DNA from: Silvibacterium acidisoli
GTDB lineage: Bacteria > Acidobacteriota > Terriglobia > Terriglobales > Acidobacteriaceae
Direction: 5' to 3'
Length of the DNA: 64,000 nt
NCBI GenBank assembly: GCA_022870745.1
Contig: CP085323.1
Coordinates: 5,022,001 to 5,086,000, forward strand
Every line of letters starts with the position of its first letter. The stretch's first letter is position 1. Below are positions 63,670 to 64,000 of the stretch, in pieces. A program made the position numbers and the translations under genes. A model generated the notes under the pieces. The model searched no databases and had not been told where the DNA came from. It worked only from the letters and a program-made list of their open reading frames with translations.

Positions 63670-64000
63670 ATGATCGAGTCTTATCGCGACCTTATCGTCT
63701 GGCAGAAAGCGATTCAGTTGTGCCTGGCAATTTATCGATTCACTGCTAAGTTTCCCCAGAACGAAACGTATGGCCTCGTGACTCAGCTCCGCCGCGCTGG
63801 CGTGTCCATTCCAAGCAATATTGCAGAAGGCTATGGAAGAAGTTCGACCGGCGAGTATAAACACTTCCTCGGCATCGCCCGTGGTTCCAACTTTGAGATT
63901 CAAACGCAACTTGTGATCGCACATGAGCTGAACCTCGGCTCTCAACAAGATCGAGCGGCAACAGAAGCGCTATCAACGGAAGTAGGTAAGATGTTGGTAG
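63670..64000 (+). CDS. Four-helix-bundle (S23 ribosomal/IVP-type) protein, partial at right edge
   Basis: About 110 codons visible, running off the window. It starts MIESYRDLIVWQKAIQLCLA, and the sequence QLRRAGVSIPSNIAEGYGR then SSTGEYKHFLGIARGSNFEI is the TIGR02436 four-helix-bundle signature of 23S rRNA intervening-sequence proteins. These are small, dispersed genes of unknown function, sometimes carried as mobile units. The A/G tract and lower GC of this gene compared with its neighbours support a transferred insert. Confidence 0.88.
   Translation, partial: MIESYRDLIVWQKAIQLCLAIYRFTAKFPQNETYGLVTQLRRAGVSIPSNIAEGYGRSSTGEYKHFLGIARGSNFEIQTQLVIAHELNLGSQQDRAATEALSTEVGKMLV

Overview
The window is GC-rich, densely coding bacterial DNA. 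It most resembles an acidobacterium of the class Terriglobia (Acidobacteriaceae type). The indicators are a long Oar-like TonB-dependent receptor, a lone FtsX/MacB-type permease with the acidobacterial N-terminal prefix next to a PadR regulator, a tandem DUF507 pair, an N-terminally extended Hfq-like protein and a membrane-anchored winged-helix regulator. This placement rests on gene content recognised by eye; the genus cannot be fixed.

Region 1 (1-20972) is a type VI secretion locus cut by the left edge. A leftward operon runs tssB-tssC-hcp-tssA-tssE-tssF-tssG-clpV. A rightward set holds tssK1, then tssK2-tssL(dotU)-tssM(icmF). A leftward operon holds a PpkA-like kinase, an exported TPR protein and a PppA-like phosphatase, which suggests control by threonine phosphorylation. 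Three features are unusual. There are two divergent tssK genes. Between them, on the opposite strand, lies a gene for a tail-anchored protein with repeated G-x-F-T-[RQ] motifs. A near-identical dyad, GGAATAA-N16/17-TTATTCC, occurs in three intergenic stretches of the locus and was not noticed in any other intergenic stretch. TssJ, VgrG, PAAR and an FHA protein are not in the window and may lie to the left.

Region 2 (21174-36789) is mostly core genes: tRNA-Glu, a small lipoprotein with a probable CTG start, two DUF507 genes, an acidic protein coupled to recJ, a UDP-galactopyranose-mutase-like flavoprotein with a PIG-L deacetylase, a tmk-P450-mscS-holB cluster, an Hfq-like protein, Sua5, a methyltransferase, a CYTH protein, a TonB-C protein and a chemoreceptor.

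Region 3 (36858-49715) holds secA, a 49-codon gene, xerC and xerD, a HAD phosphatase with a BtuF-like cytoplasmic protein and a Nudix hydrolase, an exported unknown, the PadR/permease pair with a long dyad upstream, and a DUF481 outer-membrane protein.

Region 4 (49878-61182) looks like a carbohydrate-use locus: two Tat-exported sugar enzymes (a TIM-barrel isomerase and a Gfo/Idh/MocA oxidoreductase), a GH92 alpha-mannosidase, a membrane-bound winged-helix regulator divergent from an Oar-like TonB-dependent receptor, and an exported amidohydrolase.

Region 5 (61260-64000) has an RsbV/RsbW-type partner-switch pair, a soluble PRC/MgtE-N/CBS protein and, at the right edge, a four-helix-bundle (S23-type) gene behind a TAGGRATTAG-like tract. 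No CRISPR array, rRNA or insertion sequence was seen.
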